Assembly: GCA_035623255.1 (NCBI GenBank)
Contig: DASPTU010000094.1
Coordinates: 1 to 42,573 of the forward strand
Length of the DNA stretch: 42,573 nucleotides
Reading direction: 5' to 3'
Source of the DNA: JAFAGX01 sp035623255
GTDB lineage: Bacteria > Acidobacteriota > Terriglobia > Terriglobales > Acidobacteriaceae
Positions 42,297-42,573 of the stretch are shown in pieces. Each line of letters starts with the position of its first letter. Positions within the stretch are counted from its first letter, which is position 1. The position numbers and the translations under genes are program-made. The notes below the pieces were generated by a model, which saw nothing but the letters and a program-made list of their open reading frames with translations, made no database searches and was not told the origin of the DNA.

Positions 42297-42573
42297 CTAA
42301 AGACCACTCGGAAACCACGAGTTTCCCCGATTGGTTCCAGTGATCCCGGCCCACATCCGCAAGAGATCATCAACTCGTTCGCGCTCTGGCGTCCAGATGC
42401 GGCGGTAAGTGGGAATCCCTGCACTTCTGTGTGGTGGTGAATCGTTTGGTTGCGCTGTCGAGGGCGGCTGCGACTGCGGACGTGAATCTCCTGTCGATTC
42501 GGGAGTACGGGCTGGGGTGTGTTCGCTTACGGGAGCGGACGGCGGGAGCTGGTGCACGAGCCGGTTGATCCGT
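42297..42573 (-). CDS. Possible partial gene running in from the right edge
   Basis: The minus frame is open from the window edge (RINRLVHQLPPSAP...) to a TAG at 42297-42299. The first part is Pro/Ser/Thr-rich (disordered-looking); the end has HRSAGIPTYRRIWTPE and RVDDLLRMWAGITG, which looks like folded sequence. A start would be beyond the window. Function not recognised, and an unused frame cannot be excluded. Confidence 0.3.
   Translation of the reverse strand, partial: RINRLVHQLPPSAPVSEHTPARTPESTGDSRPQSQPPSTAQPNDSPPHRSAGIPTYRRIWTPERERVDDLLRMWAGITGTNRGNSWFPSGL

Larger units (their letters stand above)
38225..42573. mobile_element. Left part of an integrated element at tRNA-Asn (open at right edge)
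   Basis: Contents in order: integrase (minus), divergent small basic protein, AlpA-like HTH protein, small Cys-rich ORF, primase/helicase-like ATPase with winged-helix C-terminus, iteron-like repeats, then a poorly coding stretch. The organisation is that of an integrative replicating element or phage satellite. No capsid, relaxase or transposase genes are seen in the visible 4.3 kb. Right boundary unknown. Confidence 0.65.

Noticed and set aside
42309..42326. GGAAAC/GTTTCC hairpin as a terminator
   Set aside because: Six-bp stem, no T tract, and it lies inside the possible minus-strand gene.

Overview
The window reads as a chromosomal segment from an Acidobacteriota (probably Terriglobia-type) bacterium. 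This is inferred from the moderately high GC, the mreB-mreC-mreD/mrdA/rodA/rng gene order, and the mix of FecR, YVTN, LssY_C and TrbI-like exported proteins; there is no rRNA marker to prove it. Most of the window (about 1-38,150) looks like ordinary chromosome. The last 4.3 kb, beyond a tRNA-Asn, looks like the beginning of an integrated mobile element that continues past the right edge.

Layout. 1-2,243: the 3' end of a glycoside hydrolase family 2 enzyme and a YVTN-repeat lipoprotein. 2,345-10,017 (minus): one compact chemotaxis operon in transcription order mcp-cheW-cheR-cheA-cheB-cheY-cheX, several genes overlapping by 4 nt. 10,084-10,431: a small exported TonB C-terminal-domain protein, divergent from the next block. 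10,770-17,243 (plus): a soluble phosphorelay block with a GAF/PAS histidine kinase, a stand-alone receiver, an NtrC-type sigma-54 activator, a PilZ-like protein, a protein of unknown family, and a degenerate receiver fused to a histidine-kinase dimerisation helix pair with no ATPase domain. 17,268-22,448: a cyclase-family hydrolase, an ECF sigma factor with its anti-sigma factor, an exported truncated haemoglobin, a lectin-like/LssY_C protein and a polysaccharide deacetylase.

22,595-33,660 (mostly minus) is the cell-shape cluster: mreB, mreC, mreD, mrdA (PBP2), rodA and an RNase E/G with a very large insertion in its S1 domain. The cluster is interrupted between mreD and mrdA by a PilZ gene on the opposite strand and a TrbI-like exported protein with a Pro-Gly-Thr-rich tail. 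33,799-38,054 holds a FecR-domain protein, a POT/MFS transporter and a class III aminotransferase.

38,150-42,573: tRNA-Asn(GTT), then a tyrosine integrase whose 3' end faces the tRNA, a divergent small basic protein, an AlpA-like HTH protein, a small Cys-rich ORF and a primase/helicase-like ATPase, followed by iteron-like repeats. Palindromes lie at the int/divergent-gene junction and upstream of alpA. The other attachment site is not in the window. This element, and the DHp-only protein at 16,566-17,243, are the parts most likely to hold something undescribed.
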